Part shown: piece after piece, positions 25,293 to 33,212 of the stretch
Numbering within the stretch: position 1 is the stretch's first letter
How the letters are laid out: every line of letters starts with the position of its first letter
Origin: an uncultured Porphyromonadaceae bacterium
GTDB lineage: Bacteria; Bacteroidota; Bacteroidia; Bacteroidales; Muribaculaceae
Direction of reading: 5' to 3'
Assembly: GCA_902493335.1 (NCBI GenBank)
Contig: CABUPJ010000009.1
Span: forward strand, 1 to 64,000
DNA: 64,000 bases
The notes under the pieces: generated by a model
Seen by the model: the letters and a program-made list of their open reading frames with translations, nothing else
Told to the model about the DNA's origin: nothing
Database searches by the model: none
Position numbers and translations under genes: made by a program

Positions 25293-25790
25293 TTAAGAAA
25301 ATTTTCTTGTTGCCTGAAACGATACCCGTTCGAAGATAAAGATGGGTATGGTCGCTCCGACAACCATTGCGAGAAGAATGCCCGTTGTGGTGAGTGCGTT
25401 CTGGGCAAAGAGATAGAAGTAGTGGCCGAACGAGTCCTCATTGCCGTATATCAGGCACATCGCCAGACCGCCGAAAGCCTTGTAGGCGTAGATGCCCGGA
25501 ATCATCGGCAGAAGAGCCGGAAACAGACAGGCCTCGGCGGGAGTCTTCGACACCGGCGAGAGAAAGACTGCGAGCAGACCGACGACAATTGACGCGACGA
25601 GTGTGGCGGCAACGATATGGAGATGTACGGCCTGACTGTTCATAAGCAGAAAGCGTCCCGAATGACCGATGGCGGCAATCAGCGCACAGTAGAGATATGC
25701 CCGCCGCGAAGGGCGGCTGATAGCGGCAAAACCGATAGCAGCTATCGCTGAAAATAATGCATCCTGAAAAAATTGATTCCACATATTCAT
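25293..25790 (-). CDS. Threonine/serine exporter, small ThrE-like subunit
   Basis: 165 aa with about five TM helices; matches the C-terminal (ThrE_2) half of threonine/serine exporters: Phe-Pro-Ala-Leu-Leu-Pro-Met-Ile-Pro-Gly-Ile-Tyr-Ala-Tyr-Lys (about 90-104) is the conserved core. In many bacteria the two halves are adjacent, and the large half lies about 350 nt upstream here, separated by a MITE-like insertion. Function, export of Thr/Ser or similar amino acids, is from family knowledge. Confidence 0.8.
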   Translation of the reverse strand: MNMWNQFFQDALFSAIAAIGFAAISRPSRRAYLYCALIAAIGHSGRFLLMNSQAVHLHIVAATLVASIVVGLLAVFLSPVSKTPAEACLFPALLPMIPGIYAYKAFGGLAMCLIYGNEDSFGHYFYLFAQNALTTTGILLAMVVGATIPIFIFERVSFQATRKFS

Positions 25791-25796
25791 TAAAAT

Positions 25797-26143
25797 TTAG
25801 AGCTTGTTTAATAACAAATGTTTATGCCAAGGTCGCTTATCTTGAGATGATTTTCGTTTTGTGACGAAGGAATGTACCGGATGTACATGACTGAGGAGCA
25901 AAGCGAAAAGCGGCCAGGATAAGCGAGACGGAAGTAACTTTATTATAACCGACAAGTCTCATATTTAAAAAGATTTATATTCGTAAAATAATGAAAAGAT
26001 ATTATCACATGACTGCCATTCGCCGGCATCTTTCCGCATGTTCTTCGGTCGTTATGGAGCCCCATAACTTCCTCATCACACGCGAAAATCTGCTCGACGA
26101 CTGACAGCCTTGGCGATAACATTTATTTTTAAACAAGCTCTTA
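25797..26143. mobile_element. MITE-like element with 36-nt terminal inverted repeats
   Basis: The ends 25797-25832 and 26108-26143 are imperfect inverted repeats; both carry GAGCTTGTTTA at the tip and GCCAAGG at the inner edge. TTA flanks both tips as a possible 3-bp target duplication, as produced by some IS5-group transposases. The inside encodes no transposase, only a 37-codon frame (25991-26104). The right end supplies the TAA stop of the large exporter subunit. The element splits an exporter pair that is normally adjacent. An invertible switch is less likely because the arms are imperfect. Confidence 0.6.
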
Positions 26144-26932
26144 GAACATCCCTACCCTCATCAGCATCATCGCGGCACAAAGTCCGGCCGACAGGCAGCA
26201 GGTGAGGATGACTGCATCGGCAAAACGGCTGAACGCGCAGATATAATGACGGTAGAGCATGTCGCTGAACGAATTTAGAAACGGTATTCCCGGCACGAGA
26301 TACAAGACACTCGTGGCCAGGGCAATCTGAGGCGTCGACCCGATTGAAAACAGAAGGCCCGAGGCTCCGAGGACGCCGGAGACAAAAGAACAGGCGATGA
26401 AGACGACGCGCACATCTACATGATGGCGCAGCAACTCAATCTTCAGACAATAACCGGCAAAAGTAGCGGCGGCGACTATGGCCATAGCCGCCGCATCGCC
26501 GCCGAAGAGGCGACAGAACGAGGCATTTGAGACGGTAACAAGCAAGAGGACGAGCCACCGGCTCTGGATGTCAGACGACACGATGTCGCATATTGCAGAA
26601 CGGGCGGAATCGAAGCCGATGCGTCCGTCGGCTATCATCCAGCTCAGTTCGCTCAGCCGCGTATTCACATAGTAGCTTATGGGTATCTGTCTGACAGAGG
26701 CGACAACGGTTACCGTATCGTGATAATCGCCCGAACCGCCGCTGACCGACAGATTGATATGCCTGGGCATCGTAGTTATCTCGACCGTTTTGCCGTAAGC
26801 CCGGGCTATGCGCGAGGCATTCTTTTCGAGCCTGATACATGTGGCGCCGCTGCCGAGAAGTGTCGCACAGTAGTCGGCGAGGAAATGCGCGACTTCAGCC
26901 GAAGACGGACAAGAGTCATTCATAATCGTCAT
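26141..26932 (-). CDS. Threonine/serine exporter, large ThrE-like subunit
   Basis: 263 aa. The N-terminal soluble part has Leu-Leu-Gly-Ser-Gly-Ala-Thr-Cys-Ile-Arg-Leu-Glu-Lys-Asn, then five TM helices with Tyr-Leu-Val-Pro-Gly-Ile-Pro-Phe-Leu-Asn-Ser-Phe-Ser-Asp (about 223-236), the signature of the DUF1212 half of ThrE. The start is ATG 26932, or ATG 26923, which would leave an ATGAATGA overlap with the upstream small gene. Its stop codon lies in the inverted repeat of the adjacent mobile element, so the original C-terminus may have been altered by the insertion. Confidence 0.8.
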   Translation of the reverse strand: MTIMNDSCPSSAEVAHFLADYCATLLGSGATCIRLEKNASRIARAYGKTVEITTMPRHINLSVSGGSGDYHDTVTVVASVRQIPISYYVNTRLSELSWMIADGRIGFDSARSAICDIVSSDIQSRWLVLLLVTVSNASFCRLFGGDAAAMAIVAAATFAGYCLKIELLRHHVDVRVVFIACSFVSGVLGASGLLFSIGSTPQIALATSVLYLVPGIPFLNSFSDMLYRHYICAFSRFADAVILTCCLSAGLCAAMMLMRVGMF

Positions 26933-27122
26933 AATAATGATCGTCAGACTTCAAGGGGTCGCCGGGGGCAAAAAACTCCTCGCTTTCGCTTCCAAACTCT
27001 ACGACATGACGGTGGCGCCCATGATTGTTGTGATTGTGACGCACGGCTGTAACCAGTCTGATGACAAGCGCAGCCATAAACAAGGCTACGACAGCAAGCC
27101 ATGTAAATAAAGGTGTATCCAT
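26916..27122 (-). CDS. Small membrane protein with His-rich and acidic tail
   Basis: 68 aa: one TM helix (about 5-26), then Arg-His-Asn-His-Asn-Asn-His-Gly-Arg-His-Arg-His and an acidic tail ending Asp-His-Tyr-Tyr-Asp-Asp-Tyr-Glu. The stop overlaps the exporter start by 8 or 17 nt. I know no family. The His cluster could bind metal, and the coupling suggests a role with the exporter; both are inference. An in-frame ATG two codons upstream (27128) is an alternative start. Confidence 0.6.
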   Translation of the reverse strand: MDTPLFTWLAVVALFMAALVIRLVTAVRHNHNNHGRHRHVVEFGSESEEFFAPGDPLKSDDHYYDDYE

Positions 27123-27152
27123 AATCATTACAGTGTTTAAAATTCAACGCCG

Positions 27153-27160
27153 CAAAATTA
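27153..27160 (-). promoter_or_regulatory. Promoter -7 box (TAATTTTG) of the exporter operon
   Basis: A minus-strand TAnnTTTG about 30 nt before the small membrane protein gene, which is therefore first in the exporter transcript. Confidence 0.5.
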
Positions 27161-27259
27161 CTGTACACCCCGGGCTGCCGGAACTGTTTTCAATTGAAAG
27201 AAAAGATAGCGGCTATAGCCCCGTCACATCACAGACCTGCCGTCACGCACAATCCCCCG

Positions 27260-27493
27260 CTATCTTGCGCCTGACCTATACAGGATAAGAGAATCGGAAT
27301 ATTCGGTTCCCGGCATTTTCAGTCCTTTAAGCCGACGGTCTGAGAGGCCCGAATGAGGATAAGGCTCACAACCCCGTAATTTCACCGAAACTCTTTTCTC
27401 GAGACTGCATGATGTCAGCGCCAGCAGAGATAATACCAAGACAAACGCGGTCAGCCCTGCGACCGCCATGATTGACAACAAACTCTTTTTCAT
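27260..27493 (-). CDS. Small lipoprotein
   Basis: 77 aa with a type II signal peptide ending Leu-Thr-Ser-Cys-Ser-Leu-Glu (Cys near 29). The mature 48 residues are basic with one further Cys and no recognised motif. The ATG is 16 nt after a promoter box; longer upstream frames cross that box. It is divergent from the histidine kinase gene, so it may be a target of that two-component system, which is inference from position only. Confidence 0.6.
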   Translation of the reverse strand: MKKSLLSIMAVAGLTAFVLVLSLLALTSCSLEKRVSVKLRGCEPYPHSGLSDRRLKGLKMPGTEYSDSLILYRSGAR

Positions 27494-27508
27494 ATCTTCT
27501 TTTTGTAG

Positions 27509-27516
27509 CAAAATTA
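27509..27516 (-). promoter_or_regulatory. Promoter -7 box (TAATTTTG) of the small lipoprotein
   Basis: A minus-strand TAnnTTTG element 16 nt before the ATG, in the divergent region with the histidine kinase gene. Confidence 0.5.
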
Positions 27517-27613
27517 AATGTTGGCAGCCCAAGACACCGCGCGACCGACCTTATTTAGTCTTAACTCCATCCTTATTTTGTCTTAAATATTACCGCGCGA
27601 GACATATTTTCAG

Positions 27614-27621
27614 TATTTTTG
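27614..27621 (+). promoter_or_regulatory. Possible promoter -7 box (TATTTTTG), near-leaderless
   Basis: A TAnnTTTG element ending only 5 nt before the histidine kinase ATG. No good -33 element is visible at the normal distance, so the call is weak. Confidence 0.35.
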
Positions 27622-27626
27622 CTCAC

Positions 27627-29033
27627 ATGAAGCATTTTAAAACCGTCTCCTCGACATTTATTATAGTTATTGCCGTCATTTTCTGCTGCAATGTCTATTA
27701 TCTTGTCAGTTTGTACGGCTCAATCCGACGCACTGTCGAAAAAGACGTTATGTCGGCCATAGCCGACGCCGATCTCGACGAGTTATGGGTCAGAGTCGAG
27801 TGCGCCGATGTGGAGACACGTGCTCAGGTTGAACCTGATCAGAATACCGGTCAGAACCATGACGGGACAGCTGATGCTTTGGAAAACAGCCGGCCCATGG
27901 TGGCACAAAACTGTGTCAACGGCGAGACAGTCGCCGTAGAGACTCTCACACCGGATAAAAATCCCTCGTTCAACAATCTGTTTTCTCAGACATTAGGCCG
28001 TCAGTTTCATTCGATAATAGACTTTTATATCCCTGTCAACCTGAGCGTTCTCGACAGTATGATTACCGGGCGTCTCAACAATCGGTCTATATATCCCGGA
28101 TTTGTCTCGACTGAAATTGTGGACGCATCAGACAATATAATACATGGCCCGCAATCGACGGCAGAAGGCAATTGCGATGTATTCAAGTATTGTTTCAATC
28201 CCGATAAAGGACAGTCATACCGCGTCAGCATGACACCTCTCACCCGGCACATCCTGACAGAAATGGCCGGCGTCATCGTGACAGTATTTCTTCTGATGGC
28301 AGCTTTCGCCATGGCCTTCCTGTATCTCATCAACACTATCTCGCGGCTGCGCACAATCGAAGAGATGAAAGATGATTTTGTCAGCAATATGACCCATGAA
28401 CTCAAGACTCCCGTCGCCATCGCCTACTCGGCCAACGATGCGCTGCTTAATTACAAGGCAGACGATGACCCTGCGAAAAGAACGGCATATCTCGAAATCG
28501 CCAACAGGCAACTGAAACGTCTCGGCGAACTCATCGAGAATATTCTCGCCATGAGCATGGAACGGCGCAAGACAATGCAACTGAAATATGAACGCATAAA
28601 CCTGCGGCCGTTTGTCGAGGAAATCGCCGCCGCACAGAGAATGCGAGGCGACAAAGAAATATCTGTCGAGGTCGATGTCGACGATAATGCCGAAGTCGTT
28701 TCAGATAAAATTCATCTGGCCAATATACTGAACAATCTTATCGATAACGCCATAAAGTATTCTGGCGACAGTGTGACGATCGTCATACGGTGTGACCGAA
28801 GAAGCATATCCGTCACCGACAACGGCATCGGCATACCGTCACGGTCGCTTCCCTATCTGTTCGACAGATTCTACCGTGTGCCTCACGGCAACCGTCAGGA
28901 CGCACGCGGCTATGGCATAGGATTGTACTACGTAAAAAACATCCTCGACAAAATGGGATGGACCATCTCGGTCAGAAGCAAAGAAGGCGAAGGGTCGACA
29001 TTTAATATAATTTTTTGCAAAGATGAAACATAA
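27627..29033 (+). CDS. Sensor histidine kinase (RprX-like)
   Basis: 468 aa. An N-terminal TM helix, a periplasmic sensor region of about 175 residues and a second TM helix (about 212-235) precede the kinase core. The H-box Met-Thr-His-Glu-Leu-Lys-Thr-Pro-Val-Ala (about 256), N-box Asn-Asn-Leu-Ile-Asp-Asn-Ala-Ile-Lys-Tyr, G1 Asp-Asn-Gly-Ile-Gly-Ile-Pro and G2 Gly-Tyr-Gly-Ile-Gly-Leu are all present. No HAMP domain is evident. The layout resembles Bacteroides RprX. The gene overlaps the response regulator by 11 nt. Confidence 0.9.
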   Translation: MKHFKTVSSTFIIVIAVIFCCNVYYLVSLYGSIRRTVEKDVMSAIADADLDELWVRVECADVETRAQVEPDQNTGQNHDGTADALENSRPMVAQNCVNGETVAVETLTPDKNPSFNNLFSQTLGRQFHSIIDFYIPVNLSVLDSMITGRLNNRSIYPGFVSTEIVDASDNIIHGPQSTAEGNCDVFKYCFNPDKGQSYRVSMTPLTRHILTEMAGVIVTVFLLMAAFAMAFLYLINTISRLRTIEEMKDDFVSNMTHELKTPVAIAYSANDALLNYKADDDPAKRTAYLEIANRQLKRLGELIENILAMSMERRKTMQLKYERINLRPFVEEIAAAQRMRGDKEISVEVDVDDNAEVVSDKIHLANILNNLIDNAIKYSGDSVTIVIRCDRRSISVTDNGIGIPSRSLPYLFDRFYRVPHGNRQDARGYGIGLYYVKNILDKMGWTISVRSKEGEGSTFNIIFCKDET

Positions 29034-29703
29034 GATACTGCTTGTTGAAGACGAGGCCGACCTCTCATTGATTGTGGCAGACACGCTGCGCGGACAAGGT
29101 TATGAAGTCATCACTGCCGCTGACGGCATTGACGGGCTGAACAAGTTCGCATCCGAGAGTGCCGACATCGTCGTGGCCGATGTGATGATGCCGAGGATGG
29201 ACGGCTTCTCGATGGCGCGCGGAATCAGGGAGCTGTCGCCCACTGTGCCATTGCTTTTCCTCACAGCCAAAAGCTCTGTCGAGGATGTCGAAGAAGGCTT
29301 CGGTGCCGGAGCCGACGACTATATCAGGAAACCGTTTGAACTGCGCGAACTGACCGTAAGAATCAAGGCGCTCCTGCGACGACACGCCGACAGTCTGAAT
29401 CCCGACACAAAATTTACGATAGGCAGATATACGTTTGATCTGGGCACTCAGACGCTGACGTTCGACGGTATCGAGACCGTGCTGTCATATTTCGAAGCCC
29501 GGATTCTTGAACACCTCGCGGCCAATACAGGCAAGACAGTCGATGCCGGCGAACTGATGCTCGCCGTATGGCGGCGCGACGACCCGAGCAACCGCAACTC
29601 ACTCCACGGATATATCCACAAACTGCGCCGCGCCCTGCGCCACGACCCCGCAGTCTCGATTATAAACCAACGCGGTTTCGGCTACATGCTGACAGTCAGA
29701 TAA
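29023..29703 (+). CDS. OmpR-family response regulator (RprY-like)
   Basis: 226 aa. The receiver domain has Glu-Asp-Glu (about 9-11), phospho-acceptor Asp in Val-Val-Ala-Asp-Val-Met-Met-Pro (about 51), Thr in Leu-Thr-Ala-Lys and Lys in Arg-Lys-Pro-Phe. The C-terminal winged helix ends with Asn-Gln-Arg-Gly-Phe-Gly-Tyr-Met-Leu. It is the partner of the overlapping kinase gene. Targets are unknown. Confidence 0.93.
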   Translation: MKHKILLVEDEADLSLIVADTLRGQGYEVITAADGIDGLNKFASESADIVVADVMMPRMDGFSMARGIRELSPTVPLLFLTAKSSVEDVEEGFGAGADDYIRKPFELRELTVRIKALLRRHADSLNPDTKFTIGRYTFDLGTQTLTFDGIETVLSYFEARILEHLAANTGKTVDAGELMLAVWRRDDPSNRNSLHGYIHKLRRALRHDPAVSIINQRGFGYMLTVR

Positions 29704-29741
29704 GCCTTCAGCCCAATATCCGCTTAAGCATTCCATTATAT

Positions 29742-29772
29742 TTTGTCGGTCTGATTTAATTTATTATCTTTG
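29742..29772 (+). promoter_or_regulatory. Full promoter (TTTG-N19-TATCTTTG) of the DUF262 cassette
   Basis: TTTG at 29742-29745 and TATCTTTG at 29765-29772, 16 nt before the first ATG. It is the only promoter seen for the three overlapping genes. Confidence 0.6.
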
Positions 29773-29788
29773 CGTTAAAGTATTAGCA

Positions 29789-30856
29789 ATGACTGACTAC
29801 AGAGACATCCGAGAGCCTTTCGACCCGTCAATGATAGAGGTTGAAATCAAAAACTTCACCATTAATACCTTAGTAGAAATGATGAAGAACAATGTCATTG
29901 ATCTGGCTCCGGAATTCCAAAGAAACGGAGATATCTGGCCCGACGAGAAAAAGAGCCGGCTCATCGAGTCTCTGATTTTAGGCCTGCCACTGCCGAGCTT
30001 CTATTTCAGTTATGACTCCGTTTCAAAAAAATGGATTGTAATCGACGGACTGCAAAGGCTCGGTGCCCTAAAAGCTTTCATGATAGACAAGAAACTCGCA
30101 TTAAAAGGTCTTGACTTTCTGGGGGAATATTATGACAAATGGAGATACGATGACTTTTCGTTTACCGACCAGCTGAACATGGGCATGCTGACGGTCACGG
30201 CAAACGTCATAAAAGGCAACACACCGGCGAACGTAAAGTATATCCTTTTTCAACGCATCAATTCAGCAGGCACGCCGCTTAACCCTCAGGAAATACGCAA
30301 TGCCCTGAATCAAGGCACCGCAAGCAAGTTTCTGACTGAACTTGCCGCTTATCCATTGTTTAAAAAGATGGTGCGGGTCGACTCAAAAAGGATGACCGAT
30401 TGTGAGTATGCGCTCAGATTCATCGCCTTCAGCAGAGGCTGTTACGGTGAATACCGTAATAAAATGGATGTGTTTCTCAACGATCAGATGGCAATACTCA
30501 ACCATGCAGACTATGCAACGCTTGACGTCATAAGAAAAGATTTTGTCGAATGTCTCGCCCTTTGGGATCGTGTACTGGGTGACCTTGCGTTCAAAAACCC
30601 TACCTTACCCGGCAAAGGCGTATCGAAGGCCTTGTTCGACATGCTCATGACGGTTGCGTCGAAAATGCTGTCACATGAAAAAAACGCACTTGCCGAAAAC
30701 GCTGAATTTTTCAAGACAAACTACATCCGACTGTTCAACGACCGCGAGTTTACCGACCTGCTGTCAAGCGGCACAAGTAAAATCGCTAAAATCAATCGTC
30801 GCAACGACATACTGGAATCCGCTATATACAGCGCTATCAACGGCAGACTTATATGA
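29789..30856 (+). CDS. DUF262 (GmrSD-N/ParB-like) protein
   Basis: 355 aa. The DUF262 hallmarks are clear: Pro-Glu-Phe-Gln-Arg (41-45), Ser-Arg-Leu-Ile-Glu-Ser-Leu-Ile-Leu-Gly-Leu-Pro-Leu-Pro, and Ile-Asp-Gly-Leu-Gln-Arg-Leu-Gly-Ala (about 85-93), the Asp-Gly-x-Gln-Arg motif needed by GmrS- and SspE-type proteins for nucleotide binding or hydrolysis. There is no C-terminal DUF1524/HNH nuclease domain, so any DNA cleavage would rely on another protein. Its stop overlaps the ATPase start by 4 nt (ATGA). First gene of a three-gene cassette that looks like a defence module; function inferred. Confidence 0.82.
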   Translation: MTDYRDIREPFDPSMIEVEIKNFTINTLVEMMKNNVIDLAPEFQRNGDIWPDEKKSRLIESLILGLPLPSFYFSYDSVSKKWIVIDGLQRLGALKAFMIDKKLALKGLDFLGEYYDKWRYDDFSFTDQLNMGMLTVTANVIKGNTPANVKYILFQRINSAGTPLNPQEIRNALNQGTASKFLTELAAYPLFKKMVRVDSKRMTDCEYALRFIAFSRGCYGEYRNKMDVFLNDQMAILNHADYATLDVIRKDFVECLALWDRVLGDLAFKNPTLPGKGVSKALFDMLMTVASKMLSHEKNALAENAEFFKTNYIRLFNDREFTDLLSSGTSKIAKINRRNDILESAIYSAINGRLI

Positions 30857-32004
30857 TTAAGAATTACAATCTTCATAATTTCAAGATTCACGACAACACA
30901 AACCTTGAACTCGGCAGAATTACCCTGCTGACAGGTGTGAACGGCATGGGCAAATCATCCGTAATCCAATCGATGCTGATGCTCCGCGAATCTTTTATTA
31001 AACGCGATCTACCTGATAATCTGAACTTACGCGGTGATTCATTTTACGTCGGAATGTCATCAAGCATTGTAAACTGGAATCCAACCGACGATGCAAAACA
31101 TCTCGTCATCGAATTCACTGCAACAGATGATGACGAAAAGAATGTAGACAAATGCCGCTTCTCGTTCAATTATCTCGCACCCGATAAAACCTATCTCGAA
31201 AGTAATCCCGACGACACGTCATACGATGCCGCCCGGCTGAAATCAATATCACTTTTCAACAAAGACTTCCAGTATCTGAGTGCTTTCAGATACGGCCCGA
31301 TGGAAGACTATCAGTCAGATGAAATATATGTCGATCAAAACCGTCAGATTTCAAAATCACGGGGTCGAGGAGAATACGGCATATATTTTCTTGAAAAATT
31401 CGGTAGTGAAAATATTCCTATTCCACAACTCAACTATAACCCGGAAACAGAAACCGACCTGTCTCTTAAACGTCAGGTAGAACTGTGGATGAATGAAATC
31501 GCTGAGGGGACAAGTCTTAAGATTGACCAGACCGGCAATCAATATAAATTGAAACTTGCGTTCAGACGTCAGGGAAAATCACCTTTTTGGGTCGATGCCC
31601 TGAATACCGGTTTCGGCATTTCATATACGTTGTCGCTGCTCACTGCCATCCTATCTTCAAAACCGGGCGCACTGATTTTGTTAGAGAACCCCGAGGCTCA
31701 TATCCACCCTGCCGCACAGGCCGGTTTGATGCGGCTGATTTCTTTAGCCGCCGCCTACGGTGTACAGTTTATAATCGAGACCCACAGCGACCATATCGTC
31801 AACGGAGCTCTCGTAGGGCTGAAGAGAGAAATACTTCCGGCAGACAGCGTCAGCATCTATTTCTTTGAAAGAGATACCGACTCCTACAATGCCCTCCCCA
31901 CTAAAATGGAAATTTCAGAAGAATGCCGTATCACCAACGGACCTGACGGCTTCTTCACACAGTTACAGTCAGATATGGAAGTACTATTCGGATTCAGAAA
32001 CTGA
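30853..32004 (+). CDS. AAA ATPase, DUF3696-type (SMC/OLD-like)
   Basis: 383 aa. Walker A is Thr-Gly-Val-Asn-Gly-Met-Gly-Lys-Ser-Ser (27-36) after Leu-His-Asn-Phe-Lys, the start typical of SMC/OLD-like ATPases. Walker B lies in Leu-Ile-Leu-Leu-Glu-Asn-Pro-Glu-Ala-His-Ile-His-Pro (about 275), and the switch His is in Glu-Thr-His-Ser-Asp-His-Ile-Val-Asn. The C-terminal part resembles DUF3696. There is no TOPRIM domain. It is coupled to both neighbours by overlaps, implying a stoichiometric complex. Confidence 0.85.
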   Translation: MIKNYNLHNFKIHDNTNLELGRITLLTGVNGMGKSSVIQSMLMLRESFIKRDLPDNLNLRGDSFYVGMSSSIVNWNPTDDAKHLVIEFTATDDDEKNVDKCRFSFNYLAPDKTYLESNPDDTSYDAARLKSISLFNKDFQYLSAFRYGPMEDYQSDEIYVDQNRQISKSRGRGEYGIYFLEKFGSENIPIPQLNYNPETETDLSLKRQVELWMNEIAEGTSLKIDQTGNQYKLKLAFRRQGKSPFWVDALNTGFGISYTLSLLTAILSSKPGALILLENPEAHIHPAAQAGLMRLISLAAAYGVQFIIETHSDHIVNGALVGLKREILPADSVSIYFFERDTDSYNALPTKMEISEECRITNGPDGFFTQLQSDMEVLFGFRN

Positions 32005-32795
32005 TGGCAAACAGACTTTTTCTTGCGTTGCCGACAGAAGCGGCATTGTCGCAGCTTTCAAAAGATGATCTTCTCGCTTTGGCCAATCAGCTTATCGACG
32101 CCCTGAATATGATTGACCACGAGGACTACAAGGGGTACTTCGACAAAGACAACTTAAGACACTTCTATCAGTTTGCCACAGCGATTGACCGTAATCTTGG
32201 GGTAATGTTGCTTGCAGCAATAGAGCCATGGCTTGATTACAGATCACAGGCCAATGCTAAATCTAACCGTAACTACGTAGCCAATGGAATCCCGGCGGCT
32301 GGCTCACTTCTGGCCTCTTACCTTGACAATATCACCGGCTCGCTTTTCTTGATTCTGGAACCTGCCACGTCAAAACCATCACCTGTATCAGTCACTGAAA
32401 ACAACCACTTATTGTTCAAAATAATACCCGCTGTTATAGAAGAAAAATTTCTTTACAATTGGTTTGTTTCCAATCGTATTCCGCAGCGGCAACTCGACAA
32501 GGATTATAAAAAGCACTCAAAATTCCGTGAACACATGGGCAAAAAAGGCGATATTATATCGCCGTGGACTTATGCTGATGCCGAGGCAATAGAACTGCTC
32601 AGGCACGCTGTTTATTCAAAAAGCGTCAAACGTCTGATACTCCATCACAAAAAAGATAAAAAGATACTCGTCTTCTTCAACGAAAATTTAACCGAACCTA
32701 CCTATCACGCATATCAGATTTACGAAAAGGACTCATCAGAGCTATCAAAATTTTCTAATGCATCTATCAAGAAAATGAAAAAAGTTCCTTACTGA
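32004..32795 (+). CDS. Unrecognised third protein of the DUF262/ATPase cassette
   Basis: 263 aa, with its ATG sharing one base with the ATPase stop (TGATG). No signal peptide or TM helix. The N-terminal 80 residues are helical (Leu-Ser-Lys-Asp-Asp-Leu-Leu-Ala-Leu-Ala-Asn-Gln). The C-terminal third is very rich in Lys and His (for example Leu-Ile-Leu-His-His-Lys-Lys-Asp-Lys-Lys), suggesting nucleic-acid contact. I know no family for it. It could be the effector or a specificity factor. Confidence 0.7.
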   Translation: MANRLFLALPTEAALSQLSKDDLLALANQLIDALNMIDHEDYKGYFDKDNLRHFYQFATAIDRNLGVMLLAAIEPWLDYRSQANAKSNRNYVANGIPAAGSLLASYLDNITGSLFLILEPATSKPSPVSVTENNHLLFKIIPAVIEEKFLYNWFVSNRIPQRQLDKDYKKHSKFREHMGKKGDIISPWTYADAEAIELLRHAVYSKSVKRLILHHKKDKKILVFFNENLTEPTYHAYQIYEKDSSELSKFSNASIKKMKKVPY

Positions 32796-32917
32796 ATATA
32801 ATACCCAACGATTTGGGTTTCAGTATTAATAATATCCTCCAATAAATTTCAACACACCGTCAATCCTTGCGGGAGTGTATTGTCATACGGGAACTCCGGA
32901 CTGAAGTGCGGGGCAAC

Positions 32918-32953
32918 AAAAAACCTCGGCTCTTGTGAGAACCGAGGTTTTTG
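32918..32953. terminator. Bidirectional intrinsic terminator
   Basis: AAAAACCTCGG and CCGAGGTTTTT form an 11-bp stem with A and T runs on both sides. It can end the DUF262 cassette from the left and the tRNA-Met transcript from the right. Confidence 0.75.
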
Positions 32954-32958
32954 CGGTG

Positions 32959-33032
32959 TAGCGGGACCGAGAATTGAACTCGGGACCTCCGGGTTATGAA
33001 TCCGACGCTCTAACCAACTGAGCTATCCCGCC
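32959..33032 (-). tRNA. tRNA-Met (CAT anticodon)
   Basis: A cloverleaf on the minus strand: acceptor GGCGGGA/TCCCGCT, D arm GCTC...GAGC, anticodon loop TTCATAA, T arm CCGAG-TTCAATT-CTCGG. Anticodon CAT with this body fits elongator tRNA-Met; tRNA-Ile2 (lysidine-modified CAT) cannot be fully excluded by eye. No encoded CCA. Confidence 0.85.
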
Positions 33033-33043
33033 TTTTGCGAGTG

Positions 33044-33051
33044 CAAAGTTA
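33044..33051 (-). promoter_or_regulatory. Promoter -7 box (TAACTTTG) of tRNA-Met
   Basis: A TAnnTTTG element 11 nt before the mature tRNA 5' end, the same arrangement seen for the other tRNAs here. Confidence 0.55.
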
Positions 33052-33179
33052 AGGTCTTTTTCTTAATTATGCAAAATAATCGGCCTGTTTTTTAAAACAA
33101 AAATTCAGACGCAAATTTTAACACATCTAAAATTGCAGTCACTCACTGTTTTAGTAATACAACCGGCTTTTATAGACAT

Positions 33180-33187
33180 TAATTTTG
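33180..33187 (+). promoter_or_regulatory. Promoter -7 box (TAATTTTG) of the amidase gene
   Basis: A TAnnTTTG element 25 nt before the amidase ATG. Confidence 0.5.
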
Positions 33188-33212
33188 CAGCCGAACCAAT
33201 TAATCCAATGCT

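Noticed and set aside
25797..26143. Considered as an invertible promoter switch
   Set aside because: The arms are long but imperfect, no recombinase gene is adjacent, and possible target-site duplications favour a transposon-derived unit. Not fully excluded.
32959..33051. tRNA-Met as an integration site for the DUF262 cassette
   Set aside because: No repeat of the tRNA 3' end was found on the other side of the cassette and no integrase is present; the position may be coincidence.
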